Positions 35,021-43,064 of a stretch of DNA of 64,000 nt are shown in pieces; position 1 is the first letter of the stretch, and each line of letters starts with the position of its first letter. The position numbers and the translations under genes were made by a program. Under the pieces are notes generated by a model. That model was given only the letters and a program-made list of their open reading frames with translations. It did no database searches and was not told the origin of the DNA. The stretch comes from Bacillota bacterium (lineage in GTDB: Bacteria; Bacillota; Negativicutes; Sporomusales; UBA7701), in assembly GCA_023415775.1 (NCBI GenBank), contig JAEZJM010000010.1, positions 69,839 to 133,838 of the forward strand, read 5' to 3'.

Positions 35021-35160
35021 ATGCCCTTCAACCCCACCATCATCCTCGAATCACCGGCGCCGACCGCAGCTGCGTCAGCGGTCGGCAGGGAGCCGACATC
35101 ATCCCCGACCCGCCCGTGGAGGGGATAAAAGACGCGATAGCGAATATGAGCAAATACTAG
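35021..35160 (+). pseudogene. Possible frameshifted small gene
   Basis: An ATG at 35021 follows GCGAGGTGAAAAGCT and opens MPFNPTIILESPAPTAAAS. The more natural-looking continuation GADIIPDPPVEGIKDAIANMSKY, ending at TAG 35158, lies in another frame. A single-base shift would join them into a protein of about 46 residues. It could be a real short protein ending at the first stop, a decayed gene or a sequencing error. Confidence 0.3.
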
Positions 35161-35196
35161 TGGATCATCATCTTCTCAAAACAAGGAGCTGATCAT

Positions 35197-35709
35197 ATGG
35201 AAGCCATCTTTACCCGCCGCAGCATCCGCCGCTACGCCGACAAGCCTGTCGACGCCGGCGCGGTCGAAAAACTGCTCGCCGCCGCCATGGCCGCCCCCTC
35301 GGCCGGCAACGAACAGCCGTGGGAATTCATCATCGTCACCGACCAGGCCACCCGCGCAGAAATAACCAATATTCACCCCTACTCACAAATGCTCAAGCAG
35401 GCCCCCGTCGCCATCGTCGTCTGCGCCGACAAAGCCCGCAGCCGCTACCCGGTCGAATACTGGGTCCAGGACTGCGCCGCCGCCACCCAGAACATCCTCC
35501 TCGCCGCCACCGCCCTCGGCCTCGGTACCTGCTGGCTCGGCGTCCACCCCGTCGCCGAACGCGTCGAAGGCGTCCGCCGCATCCTCGCCATCCCCGAGGC
35601 CATCGTCCCCTTCGCCATCGTCGCCGTCGGCCATCCGGCCGAGCAGCAGGGGAGGGTGGACAGATACGACCCCACCCGCATCCACCACGAGCGTTACGGC
35701 CGCGGATAA
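35197..35709 (+). CDS. Nitroreductase-family protein
   Basis: A 170-residue FMN-dependent nitroreductase-like protein: N-terminal FTRRSIRRYADKPVD for flavin phosphate, APSAGNEQPWEFIIV, and GLGTCWLGVHP. The short length fits the subgroup found in anaerobes. ACAAGGAGCTGATCAT precedes the ATG. The last codons (YGRG, stop) are supplied by the left arm of structured repeat E, so the repeat has replaced or extended the original 3' end. Substrate unknown. Confidence 0.88.
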   Translation: MEAIFTRRSIRRYADKPVDAGAVEKLLAAAMAAPSAGNEQPWEFIIVTDQATRAEITNIHPYSQMLKQAPVAIVVCADKARSRYPVEYWVQDCAAATQNILLAATALGLGTCWLGVHPVAERVEGVRRILAIPEAIVPFAIVAVGHPAEQQGRVDRYDPTRIHHERYGRG

Positions 35710-35818
35710 GCCCTCATCTGCGTTGTTGTTCCGCCGGCCGTTTGCTAGCGTACGTTCCGAGTACGCGTCGCAGCACGTCCGGCGGAGCCGCCTAGCATCT
35801 GAGGGCTTCTGCGCGGCC
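35698..35818 (+). repeat. Structured intergenic repeat, copy E
   Basis: Overlaps the end of the nitroreductase gene and provides its stop codon. Outer stem AAGCCCTCA/TGAGGGCTT is a perfect 9-bp pairing; the middle stem CCGCCGG (35731-35737) with CCGGCGG (35779-35785) is unlike that of any other copy but fully paired. The apical GCGTAC(N7)GTACGC is conserved. Confidence 0.9.
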
Positions 35819-35908
35819 TAAGCCCATACGTGGACATGCCCGTCCAGGCGGAAGTTGTCATCGCAACCGCTAATTTCAACGAACCTATTTTCCAAAGGAG
35901 CTGACCCC

Positions 35909-36607
35909 ATGAAATTCATCGTCGCCCCCGAAATCTTCGACCTTTTCCCCACCGCCTGCTTCGGCGTCGTCGTTGCCAAAGGCTTCCCCCAGGGCGCGCA
36001 GGACGCCGTAGCCAAAAAACTCGAAGCCTCCCTCGCCGCCGCCGCCGGCAACTTCCCCGACGGCGTCAAAAACCATCCCGCCATCGCCGTCTGGCGCGAC
36101 GCCTTCACCAAACTCGGCCTCAACCCCAACAAATTCGCCAGCTCGGTCGAAGCCCTCCACACCCGCGCCGTCAAAACCGGCCACATCCCCAGCATCAACA
36201 GCGTCGTCGACCTCGGCAACGCCGTCTCCTTAAAATACATCCTCCCCATCGGCGCCCACGACCTCGGCCGCATGACCGGCGACATCCACCTCCGCCTCAG
36301 CCGGCCGGGCGACATCTTCACCCCCTTCGGCAGCCCGGAATCCGAAGAAGTTCCCCCCGGCGAAATCGTCTACGCCGACGGCCTTGAGGTCCGCACCCGC
36401 CGCTGGGTCTGGCGCCAGGGCGACAAAGCCAAAATCGAAAACGACACCAGCGACATCTTCTTCCCCATCGACGGCTTCGCCGACATCAACAAAGCAGATG
36501 TCCTGAACGCCAGGGGCGAACTGGCCGCCGCGCTCGCCTTCCTCGGCTGTCGCGTAGAAATATTCTTTATAGATAAAGATAATCCCGTAGCCGAATGGGC
36601 GGACTAG
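35909..36607 (+). CDS. B3/B4 tRNA-binding-domain protein
   Basis: A 232-residue protein resembling the B3/B4 domain of phenylalanyl-tRNA synthetase beta chain. The segments WRDAFTKLGLNPNKFASSVEAL, INSVVDLGNAVSLKYILPIGAHD and PGEIVYADGLEVRTRRWVWRQG are typical of the free-standing family, proposed to edit or bind charged tRNAs. ATG 35909 follows AAAGGAG; the extension to 35855 has no ribosome site. No partner gene is obvious. Confidence 0.78.
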   Translation: MKFIVAPEIFDLFPTACFGVVVAKGFPQGAQDAVAKKLEASLAAAAGNFPDGVKNHPAIAVWRDAFTKLGLNPNKFASSVEALHTRAVKTGHIPSINSVVDLGNAVSLKYILPIGAHDLGRMTGDIHLRLSRPGDIFTPFGSPESEEVPPGEIVYADGLEVRTRRWVWRQGDKAKIENDTSDIFFPIDGFADINKADVLNARGELAAALAFLGCRVEIFFIDKDNPVAEWAD

Positions 36608-36616
36608 CGCTTTTCT

Positions 36617-36624
36617 GCTATAAT
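36617..36624 (+). promoter_or_regulatory. Extended -10 promoter before lemA
   Basis: TGCTATAAT, an extended -10 element starting at 36617, about 36 bases before the lemA start. No good -35 is seen, as is common for the extended class. Confidence 0.5.
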
Positions 36625-36659
36625 ATATAAGTACCCCAAACAAAACAGGAGGTAAAAAA

Positions 36660-37214
36660 GTGAACAAATCACTCTGGATCGTCATCGCCGTAGTCGCCCT
36701 GCTCGTCGTCTTCGGCTTTTCAAGCTACAACAGCCTCGTCGGCATGAACGAAAACGTCAACGGCAAATGGAGCCAGATCGAAAACATGCTCCAGCGCCGC
36801 GCCGACCTCATCCCCAACCTCGTCAACACCGTCAAAGGCTACGCCGCCCACGAGCAGCAGGCCATCGCCGCGGTAGCCGACGCCCGCGCCAAACTGGCCG
36901 GCGCCGCCGGTCCCGCCGCCAAGGCCCAGGCCAACGGCGAACTCAACTCCGCCCTCTCCCGCCTGCTCGTCGTCGTCGAAAACTACCCCAATCTCAAGGC
37001 CGACCAAAACTTCCGCGCCCTCATGGACGAGCTCTCCGGCACCGAAAACCGCATCGCCGTGGCCCGCAAGGACTACAACGACGCCGTCCAGGGCTACAAC
37101 ACCAAGATCCGTTCCTTGCCGACCAGCATCTTCGCCGGCATGATGGGCTTCGGCCCCAAAGAATACTTCCGGGCCGAGGAAGGCGCCAAGCAGGTACCGC
37201 AGGTCAAATTCTAA
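36660..37214 (+). CDS. lemA: LemA-family protein
   Basis: A 184-residue protein with one N-terminal membrane helix (about 5-22) and the helical LemA core (NVNGKWSQIENMLQRRADLIPNLVNTVKGYAAHE, ENYPNLKADQNF, ENRIAVARKDYNDAVQGYN). A GTG start follows AGGAGGTAAAAAA. LemA proteins are anchored in the membrane and regularly sit next to TPM-domain proteins, as here (25 bases to the next gene). The pair's precise function is unknown. Confidence 0.9.
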   Translation: MNKSLWIVIAVVALLVVFGFSSYNSLVGMNENVNGKWSQIENMLQRRADLIPNLVNTVKGYAAHEQQAIAAVADARAKLAGAAGPAAKAQANGELNSALSRLLVVVENYPNLKADQNFRALMDELSGTENRIAVARKDYNDAVQGYNTKIRSLPTSIFAGMMGFGPKEYFRAEEGAKQVPQVKF

Positions 37215-37238
37215 CCCCGGCCAAAAGCGAGGGATAAA

Positions 37239-38009
37239 ATGATGAAAAAATGGCTGGCCTGCCTGTTGCTGGCGGCGTTCCTGCTCACCGGCTCAGCGGC
37301 CTGGGCCCAGCCTGCCATCCCGCCCGCGCCCGCCTCAGGCAGCCTCTTCGTCCGCGACTACGCCGGCGTCCTCAGCGAAGACGCCAAAACGAGGATAAAC
37401 TTCCTCGGCTCCCAGCTCAAAGGCAAAACAAAAGCCCACGTCGTCGCCGTCGTCGTCAAAACCACCGACGGCGCGCCACCCGCCGAATACGCCCTCGCCA
37501 TCCTCAGACAGTGGGGCGTCGGCGACAAAACCAAAAACAACGGCGTCGTCATCCTCGTCGCCGTCGACGACCGCGCCTCCCGTATCGAAGTCGGCTACGG
37601 CCTCGAAGGGCGGCTGCCCGACGCCAAGACCGGCCGCATCCAGGACGAATACATGCTGCCCTACTTCCAGCGCGGCGACTACGACCGGGGCGTCTACAAC
37701 GGCTACCTCGCCGTCGCCCAGGAAGCTGCCCAGGAATACGGCATCACCCTCGACGGCGACAAAAAGAAAACCGTCTCCCGGCCCCAGCCGGCCGGCGACG
37801 CCCCCTGGTGGGACGCTCTGCCCTGGTGGGGCAAAATCCTTCTCCTCGCCGGCGCCATCGGCCTCTTCATCCTCGACTGGGTCTTCTTCGGCGGCCAGTT
37901 CACCTGGCTCATCCTGTCCCTCCTCATGCGCCGCGGCGGCGGGGGAGGGGGAGGAGGGGGCTTTGGCGGAGGGTCGGGTGGAGGCGGCGGCTCCGACCGA
38001 CGCTGGTAA
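37239..38009 (+). CDS. TPM-domain secreted/membrane protein (YgcG-like)
   Basis: A 256-residue protein: signal peptide (1-23, ending AWAQ), a TPM domain (FVRDYAGVLSEDAKTRINFLGSQL, ALAILRQWGVGDKTKNNGVVILVA, VGYGLEGRLPDA), one membrane segment about 200-225 and a Gly-rich tail with runs of glycine before SDRRW. This is the usual partner of LemA. The poly-Gly stretch is a GC-rich simple repeat (37935-37995) that might vary in length. Structured repeat F starts five bases after the stop. Confidence 0.88.
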   Translation: MMKKWLACLLLAAFLLTGSAAWAQPAIPPAPASGSLFVRDYAGVLSEDAKTRINFLGSQLKGKTKAHVVAVVVKTTDGAPPAEYALAILRQWGVGDKTKNNGVVILVAVDDRASRIEVGYGLEGRLPDAKTGRIQDEYMLPYFQRGDYDRGVYNGYLAVAQEAAQEYGITLDGDKKKTVSRPQPAGDAPWWDALPWWGKILLLAGAIGLFILDWVFFGGQFTWLILSLLMRRGGGGGGGGGFGGGSGGGGGSDRRW

Positions 38010-38013
38010 CTAC

Positions 38014-38192
38014 GGCCGCGGATAAGCCCTCATCTGCGGCGTTGCTCCTCGGCTGCCATCCTCAGCGTACGTTCGTGTACGCACGATGCTGTTAAACCGA
38101 TCCTGTGCAAACAACGTATATACACATTGTCGCGGAGGAAACGGTGGTGTCAGCCTCCGGTGCGCCTTGCATCTGAGGACTTCTGCGCGGCC
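38014..38192 (+). repeat. Structured intergenic repeat, copy F (expanded)
   Basis: Canonical outer arms (GGCCGC/GCGGCC) and outer stem (CCTCA/TGAGG), but the middle stem is GGCTGCCATC with GGTGTCAGCC and about 60 extra bases are present. The insert includes a quasi-palindrome ACAACGTATATACACATTGT (38111-38130) resembling the MarR-site core of this window. A truncated CoA-transferase gene follows immediately. Confidence 0.85.
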
Positions 38193-38248
38193 TAAGCCGG
38201 TACTATGCTTGAACATCGCCTTCTTTTTGCCGGAGGCGGCGGAGAACG

Positions 38249-38410
38249 CGGGCGGCAATCACCGGCTCGCACATCAAAATGTCCGCCACCCCGCCCACCA
38301 TCAGCGTCCCCTCGCCGGCTCTCGGCGAGCACAACGCCGCCGTCCTCGGCGAACTCCTCGGGCTGAGCGGCGATAAGGTGGCTGCGCTCAAAGCCGACGG
38401 AGCCATCTGA
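38249..38410 (+). pseudogene. C-terminal remnant of a CaiB/BaiF CoA-transferase
   Basis: About 50 codons in one frame (AAITGSHIKMSATPP..., SPALGEHNAAVLGELLGLS, ALKADGAI, stop at 38408-38410) match the usual end of class III CoA-transferases. The other 350 or so residues are missing; structured repeat F ends 56 bases upstream. The fragment has no start site of its own. An intact CoA-transferase beside an HMG-CoA-lyase-like gene is a common pairing, so the remnant marks a former two-gene unit. Confidence 0.7.
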
Positions 38411-38426
38411 GCAGGAGGCGAAAACC

Positions 38427-39335
38427 ATGAAAATCCCCAAAAGCGTTGAAATCATCGAAGTAGGTCCGCGCGACGGCTTCCAGAACATCAAAACCCCCAT
38501 CCCCACCGACGTCAAGCGCGAAGTCATCGCCGCCGTCATCGCCGCCGGCGTCAAAAACATCGAAGTAACCTCCTTCGTCCATCCCAAGGCCATCCCCCAG
38601 ATGGCCGACGCCGCCGAAGTCGCCCGCGCCGCCATCGCCAGGCGGGAGGCCGACGGCCTCCGCCTCTTCGCCCTCGTCCCCAACCTCACCGGCGCCCGGA
38701 AAGCCTACGACTGCGGCCTCCGCGAAGTCACCTGCGTCATCTCCGCCAGCGAACGGCACAACCTCGCCAACATCAACCGCACCCGCGAACAGTCCCTCCA
38801 GGACCTCGCCGGCATAACCGCCCAGTTCCCCGACCTCAAAACCCGCTTTGCCGCCGCCACCTCCTTCGGCTGCCCCTTCGCCGGCCCGGTGGCGGAAAAA
38901 GACGTCTTCAGCCTCATCGACTCCGCCCTCGCCGCCGGCGCCGGCTCCGTCGTCCTCTGCGACACCATCGGTGTCGCCAACCCGCTCCAGGTCTACAACC
39001 TCAGCCGGCAATTCCTCAGCGCCTTCCCGGACGTGCCCGTCGCCCTCCATCTCCACGACACCCGCGGCATGGGCCTCGCCAACACCCTCGCCGGGCTCGA
39101 AGCCGGCATAACCACCTTCGAAACCGCCATCGGCGGCCTCGGCGGCTGCCCGTTCGCCCCCGGCGCGGCCGGCAACACCGCCACCGAAGACCTGCTCAAC
39201 ATGCTCCACGCCATGGGCGTAGCCACCGGCGTCGACCTCGACCGCTACCTCGCCGCCGTCGCCATCGTCAAAGAAAAAATCCAGCCCCAGCTAACCGGCC
39301 ACATGGCGTCCGCCTGTTCGTACCCAGATTTATAA
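38427..39335 (+). CDS. Hydroxymethylglutaryl-CoA lyase-family enzyme
   Basis: A 302-residue DRE-TIM metallolyase: VEIIEVGPRDGFQN at the N-terminus, HLHDTRGMGLAN for metal ligands and the IGGLGGCPFAPGAAGNTATEDLLNML signature with the active-site loop cysteine. It would cleave hydroxymethylglutaryl-CoA or a related 3-hydroxy-3-methyl-acyl-CoA to acetyl-CoA plus a ketone. GAGCAGGAGG precedes the ATG. Loss of the neighbouring CoA-transferase leaves it without a visible source of its CoA substrate. Confidence 0.9.
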   Translation: MKIPKSVEIIEVGPRDGFQNIKTPIPTDVKREVIAAVIAAGVKNIEVTSFVHPKAIPQMADAAEVARAAIARREADGLRLFALVPNLTGARKAYDCGLREVTCVISASERHNLANINRTREQSLQDLAGITAQFPDLKTRFAAATSFGCPFAGPVAEKDVFSLIDSALAAGAGSVVLCDTIGVANPLQVYNLSRQFLSAFPDVPVALHLHDTRGMGLANTLAGLEAGITTFETAIGGLGGCPFAPGAAGNTATEDLLNMLHAMGVATGVDLDRYLAAVAIVKEKIQPQLTGHMASACSYPDL

Positions 39336-39352
39336 AACCGCGCTCACAAAAA

Positions 39353-39388
39353 GGAACGCCTCCGCAATTTTGCGGGGGCGTTCCCTTT
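39353..39388 (+). terminator. Terminator
   Basis: GGAACGCC-T-CCGC pairs with GCGG-GGCGTTCC across AATTTT; CTTT follows. Placed 18 bases after the lyase stop. Confidence 0.88.
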
Positions 39389-39459
39389 CCCCGCCGCATA
39401 TCATAATGTGCGTTAAAAATCAGCCCTGCCGACGGCAGGGCCGAATAGGGGGATAACAC

Positions 39460-40551
39460 ATGAGCGAGGGAAAGATCCGTCACCTTTTCCCCGGCGGCAA
39501 CACGCCCCAGGGCTTCTTCTCCTACTACAACTACATAATCCCGGCAGACGCCAGACGCATCTTCATCATGAAAGGCGGTCCCGGCACCGGCAAATCCACC
39601 TTCATGCGCCGGATGGGGGAGGAACTCCGCGCTCGCGGCTTCGACCTTGAGCACCACCACTGCTCCAGCGACAACGGCTCCCTTGACGGCGTCGTCGTCC
39701 CCGCCCTCGGCGTCGCCTTCATCGACGGCACCGCTCCCCACGTCGTAGATCCCCGCCACCCCGGCTGCGTCGACGAAATCATCCACCTCGGCGACTTCTG
39801 GAACGAGGGCGGCATGGTCGCCAACAAACAGCAGATAATCGCCTGCACCGCCGAAATAAGCGCCAGCTTCCAGCGCGCCTACCGCCTCCTCCGCGCCGCC
39901 AAAGCCCTCTACGACGACTGGGAAGCCGCCAACGCCGAAGCCCTCGACCACGCCGCCGCCAACGACCGGGCCCGGCAGCTCCTCGCCGCCGTCTTCGGCA
40001 GCCGCGACACCGTCGGCGCCGGCCGGCTCCGCAAACTCTTCGCCTCCGCCATCACCCCCGACGGCATGGTCAACTACCTCGACACCTCCGTCTGGCCGGC
40101 CAGTCGCTGCTTCGTCGTCACCGGCGACCCCGGCTGCGGCAAAAGCACCCTCGTCCGCAAAGTCATCGACGCCGCCCTCGCCAAAGGGCTCGACGTCGAA
40201 GCCTTCTACTGCCCCCTCGACCCCGAAAAACCCGAACACGCCGTCATCCCCGCCCTCGATGTCGCCGTCACCACCTCCTTCCTGCCGCACCCCTACCACG
40301 CCGCCCGCCAGCCCGAGCTCACCATCGACATGAGCGAGTGCCGGCAAAGCGACACCGTCGCCACCCGCGCCGCCGCCGTCACCTACGACCAGGACCTCTT
40401 CTGGGAACTGTTCGTCAAAAGCGTCGCCTGCATCAAACGCGCCAAAACCCTCCACGACGAATTAGAAACCTACTACGTACCCAATATGAATTTCGCGGAA
40501 ATAGAAAAACTCTGGCAGAAAACGTTAGAGAGAGTGCTGGCCTATAAATAA
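39460..40551 (+). CDS. Tandem P-loop ATPase (PRK06851-like)
   Basis: A 363-residue protein with two Walker A motifs in two similar halves: GGPGTGKS at residues 39-46 and GDPGCGKS at 222-229. Each half has a following small-residue/His-rich region (LEHHHCSSDNGSLDGVVVP and VEAFYCPLDPEKPEHAVIP), suggesting an old internal duplication. Proteins of this type are found mainly in spore-forming Firmicutes and have no established function. GGGGGATAACAC precedes the ATG. A large inverted-repeat element follows. Confidence 0.75.
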   Translation: MSEGKIRHLFPGGNTPQGFFSYYNYIIPADARRIFIMKGGPGTGKSTFMRRMGEELRARGFDLEHHHCSSDNGSLDGVVVPALGVAFIDGTAPHVVDPRHPGCVDEIIHLGDFWNEGGMVANKQQIIACTAEISASFQRAYRLLRAAKALYDDWEAANAEALDHAAANDRARQLLAAVFGSRDTVGAGRLRKLFASAITPDGMVNYLDTSVWPASRCFVVTGDPGCGKSTLVRKVIDAALAKGLDVEAFYCPLDPEKPEHAVIPALDVAVTTSFLPHPYHAARQPELTIDMSECRQSDTVATRAAAVTYDQDLFWELFVKSVACIKRAKTLHDELETYYVPNMNFAEIEKLWQKTLERVLAYK

Positions 40552-40563
40552 TAATCTTGGGCT

Positions 40564-40774
40564 GGCGGAGGGGCAAGCATACCGGGCCTGTGTTACGGCT
40601 GAACGCGCCGTACGGCTTGGGCCGACACTGCCGTACCGTCCGCAAAAGTCGCATCCGGCTCCTTGCGGACTAGACCGGCCATCCATGGCCGGTCTTACGG
40701 TAGTGTTACCGGCCGGCTTCGCCAACGGCGCGTACCAGCCTCCACAAATGGCGCGGCACGCTTGCCCCTCCGCC
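40564..40774. repeat. Long imperfect palindrome with 15-bp terminal inverted repeats
   Basis: GGCGGAGGGGCAAGC (40564-40578) is mirrored at 40760-40774. The arms continue as an imperfect palindrome inward, and the centre has two perfect hairpins: GTCCGCAA/TTGCGGAC (40638-40670) and GACCGGCCAT/ATGGCCGGTC (40673-40694). It carries no gene. It could be a MITE-like element or a structured RNA; only one copy is in the window. It fills most of the 388-base gap between the ATPase gene and hydE. Confidence 0.7.
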
Positions 40775-40939
40775 GTCGACAGCGTATGGACAGCCAATGC
40801 TGGGGGAACGCCGCAAATAATGACAAGCCCATTTCATCACAAACTAAAACAACAATACCCGTCCGATAAAAATCCATAGCATTCCGATAGGAATTATTGT
40901 ATAATAATAACAAATACCCGCCTGGGAGGAGGCCCCCGC

Positions 40940-41977
40940 ATGGACATCGACGCCCTCATCGCCAAAGCCGAAACAACTCACCAGCTCGACAAACAGGAAA
41001 TCGTCGCCCTCCTCGCCGACGACGCCCACACCCAGGACCTCTTCGCCGCCGCCGACCGGGTCCGCCGTCGCTACGTCGGCGACGAAGTCCACCTGCGCGG
41101 CCTCATCGAATTCTCCAACACCTGCCGCCAAAACTGCCACTACTGCGGCCTGCGCCGCGACAACAAAAACGTCCACCGCTACCGCCTCGAGCCCGACGCC
41201 ATCATCGACCTCGGCCGCAAGGCCAAGGAATACGGCTACAAAACCGTCGTCCTCCAGTCGGGCGAAGACCCCTACTACACCCCCGACATCCTCCGCTGCA
41301 TCATCGGCGAAATCAAAAAACTCGGCGTCGCCATCACCCTCAGCATCGGCGAAAAAAGCTGCGAAGAATACGCCGCCTACAAACAGGCCGGCGCCGACCG
41401 CTACCTCCTCCGCATCGAAACCACCGACCGCGCCCTCTACGAGCACCTCGACCCCGGCATGAGCTTTGAAAACCGCCTCCGCTGTCTCCGCGATCTCAAA
41501 GCCCTCGGCTACGAAGTCGGCACCGGCTGCCTCATCGGCCTGCCCGGCCAGACCCTCGAATCCCTCGCCGACGACATCCTCTTCTTCAAAGACCTGGATG
41601 CTGACATGATCGGCGTCGGCCCCTTCATCCCCAACCCCGACACCCCCCTCGCCGCGGCCGCCGGCGGCGCCTTCACATCAAGCCTAAAAGTAATGGCCAT
41701 AATAAGACTGCTCCTGCCCGACATCAACATCCCCGCCACCACCGCCATGGAAACCCTCGACAAAAACGGCCGCATCATCGCCCTCCAGAGCGGCGCCAAT
41801 GTCGTCATGCCCAACGTCACCGAAGGCGACTACCGCCGCCACTACGCCCTCTATCCCGGCAAAATCTGCGTCGGCGACACCCCGGCCCACTGTCGGGCCT
41901 GCATCACCGGCAAAATCACCGCCATCGGCCGCAAAGTCTCCGCCGGCCACGGCTTCCGGCAAAAGAAAACCCAATAG
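40940..41977 (+). CDS. hydE: [FeFe]-hydrogenase maturase HydE (radical SAM)
   Basis: A 345-residue radical SAM enzyme. The cluster motif C-X3-C-X2-C is at Cys62, Cys66 and Cys69 (NTCRQNCHYCGLRRDN), a sequence typical of HydE; GEDPYYTPDI, LRIETTDRALYEHL and GTGCLIGLPGQT follow. The C-terminus keeps the CRAC cysteines of the second cluster site found in some HydE. HydE helps build the dithiomethylamine-bearing H-cluster. No hydF, hydG or hydrogenase gene is in the window. A TATAAT lies at 40900-40905 and GGAGGAGG precedes the start. Confidence 0.88.
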   Translation: MDIDALIAKAETTHQLDKQEIVALLADDAHTQDLFAAADRVRRRYVGDEVHLRGLIEFSNTCRQNCHYCGLRRDNKNVHRYRLEPDAIIDLGRKAKEYGYKTVVLQSGEDPYYTPDILRCIIGEIKKLGVAITLSIGEKSCEEYAAYKQAGADRYLLRIETTDRALYEHLDPGMSFENRLRCLRDLKALGYEVGTGCLIGLPGQTLESLADDILFFKDLDADMIGVGPFIPNPDTPLAAAAGGAFTSSLKVMAIIRLLLPDINIPATTAMETLDKNGRIIALQSGANVVMPNVTEGDYRRHYALYPGKICVGDTPAHCRACITGKITAIGRKVSAGHGFRQKKTQ

Positions 41978-41990
41978 GGAGGTACCTCCT
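41977..41990 (+). promoter_or_regulatory. Palindromic ribosome-binding site of cysK
   Basis: GGGAGGTACCTCCT: the Shine-Dalgarno sequence is half of the 12-bp palindrome GGAGGTACCTCC directly before the ATG. The opposite half is complementary to the site itself, which could lower translation or form RNA dimers. Confidence 0.5.
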
Positions 41991-42923
41991 ATGGCCATAG
42001 CCCAGTCCCTCACCGACCTTATCGGCAACACCCCACTCTTAGAACTCGCCGGCTACGCCCGCGCCGAAGGCCTCAAAGCTCGCATCCTCGCCAAACTCGA
42101 ATACTTCAACCCCCTCGGCAGCGTCAAAGACCGCGCCGCCTTCGCCATGATAACCGCCGCCGAAGAAGCCGGCCTCATAAACAAAGACACCCTCATCGTC
42201 GAACCCACCAGCGGCAACACCGGTGTCGGCCTCGCCTTCGTCGCCGCCGCCCGCGGCTACAAAATCGTCCTCACAATGCCCGAAACCATGAGCCAGGAAC
42301 GGCGCAGCCTTCTCAAAGCCCTCGGCGCCGAGCTCGTCCTCACCCCCGGCCCCGAAGGCATGAAAGGGGCCATCAAAAAAGCCGGGGAAATCGTCGCCGC
42401 CACACCCAACGCCTTCATGCCCCAGCAGTTCGAGAACCCCGCCAACCCCGCCGTCCACCGCCGCACCACCGCCGAAGAAATCTGGCGCGACACCGGTGGC
42501 AAAATCGACATCTTCGTAGCCGGCGTCGGCACCGGCGGCACCATCACCGGCGTCGGCGGCTTCCTGAAGGAGCGCAACCCCGCCATCAGCGTCGTTGCCG
42601 TCGAGCCCTACGACTCGCCCGTACTCTCCGGCGGCCAGCCCGGCCCCCACAAAATCCAGGGCATCGGCGCCGGCTTCGTCCCCAAAATCCTCGACACCGC
42701 CGTCATCGACGCCGTCGCCACCGTCAAAGCCGACGACGCCTTCCGCACCGCCCGCGCCCTCGCCCGCACCGAAGGCCTCCTCGTCGGCATCTCCAGCGGC
42801 GCCGCCGCCTTCGCCGCCGACGAACTCGCCCGCCGGCCGGAAAACGCAGGAAAAACCATCGTCGTCATCCTCCCCGACACCGGCGAACGCTACCTCTCCA
42901 CCAATCTGTTCGCCCCGGAATAA
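41991..42923 (+). CDS. cysK: Cysteine synthase (O-acetylserine sulfhydrylase)
   Basis: A 310-residue PLP enzyme making cysteine from O-acetylserine and sulfide. The PLP lysine is Lys46 in NPLGSVKDR; the substrate loop PTSGNTG and the phosphate-binding GVGTGGTITG are intact. The ATG at 41991 lies 13 bases after the hydE stop; the longer frame overlapping hydE is rejected. It is probably cotranscribed with hydE; supplying cysteine for Fe-S or sulfur chemistry is a plausible but unproven link. A terminator follows. Confidence 0.95.
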   Translation: MAIAQSLTDLIGNTPLLELAGYARAEGLKARILAKLEYFNPLGSVKDRAAFAMITAAEEAGLINKDTLIVEPTSGNTGVGLAFVAAARGYKIVLTMPETMSQERRSLLKALGAELVLTPGPEGMKGAIKKAGEIVAATPNAFMPQQFENPANPAVHRRTTAEEIWRDTGGKIDIFVAGVGTGGTITGVGGFLKERNPAISVVAVEPYDSPVLSGGQPGPHKIQGIGAGFVPKILDTAVIDAVATVKADDAFRTARALARTEGLLVGISSGAAAFAADELARRPENAGKTIVVILPDTGERYLSTNLFAPE

Positions 42924-42937
42924 ACACAGCCGCCTTC

Positions 42938-42966
42938 GGCCCGCGCCTTTACGGCGCGGGCCTTTT
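42938..42966 (+). terminator. Terminator after cysK
   Basis: GGCCCGCGCC (42938-42947) pairs with GGCGCGGGCC (42953-42962); TTTT follows. Confidence 0.92.
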
Positions 42967-43064
42967 CGTATCCCGGCAGGATATTCCGCCGCCCGCCTGG
43001 AAGTAATACGACCGACAACCATCGACACAGCCCGCGCCCCGGTCGGGATTCAAGGAGCTTTTAC

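Noticed and set aside
34524..35192. 222-residue plus-strand frame
   Set aside because: No ribosome site, odd composition, and it overlaps small frames with better support on the other strand.
38203..38406. Minus-strand frame opposite the CoA-transferase remnant
   Set aside because: The plus-strand reading has a clear family match and ends properly; the minus frame has no ribosome site and no recognisable family.
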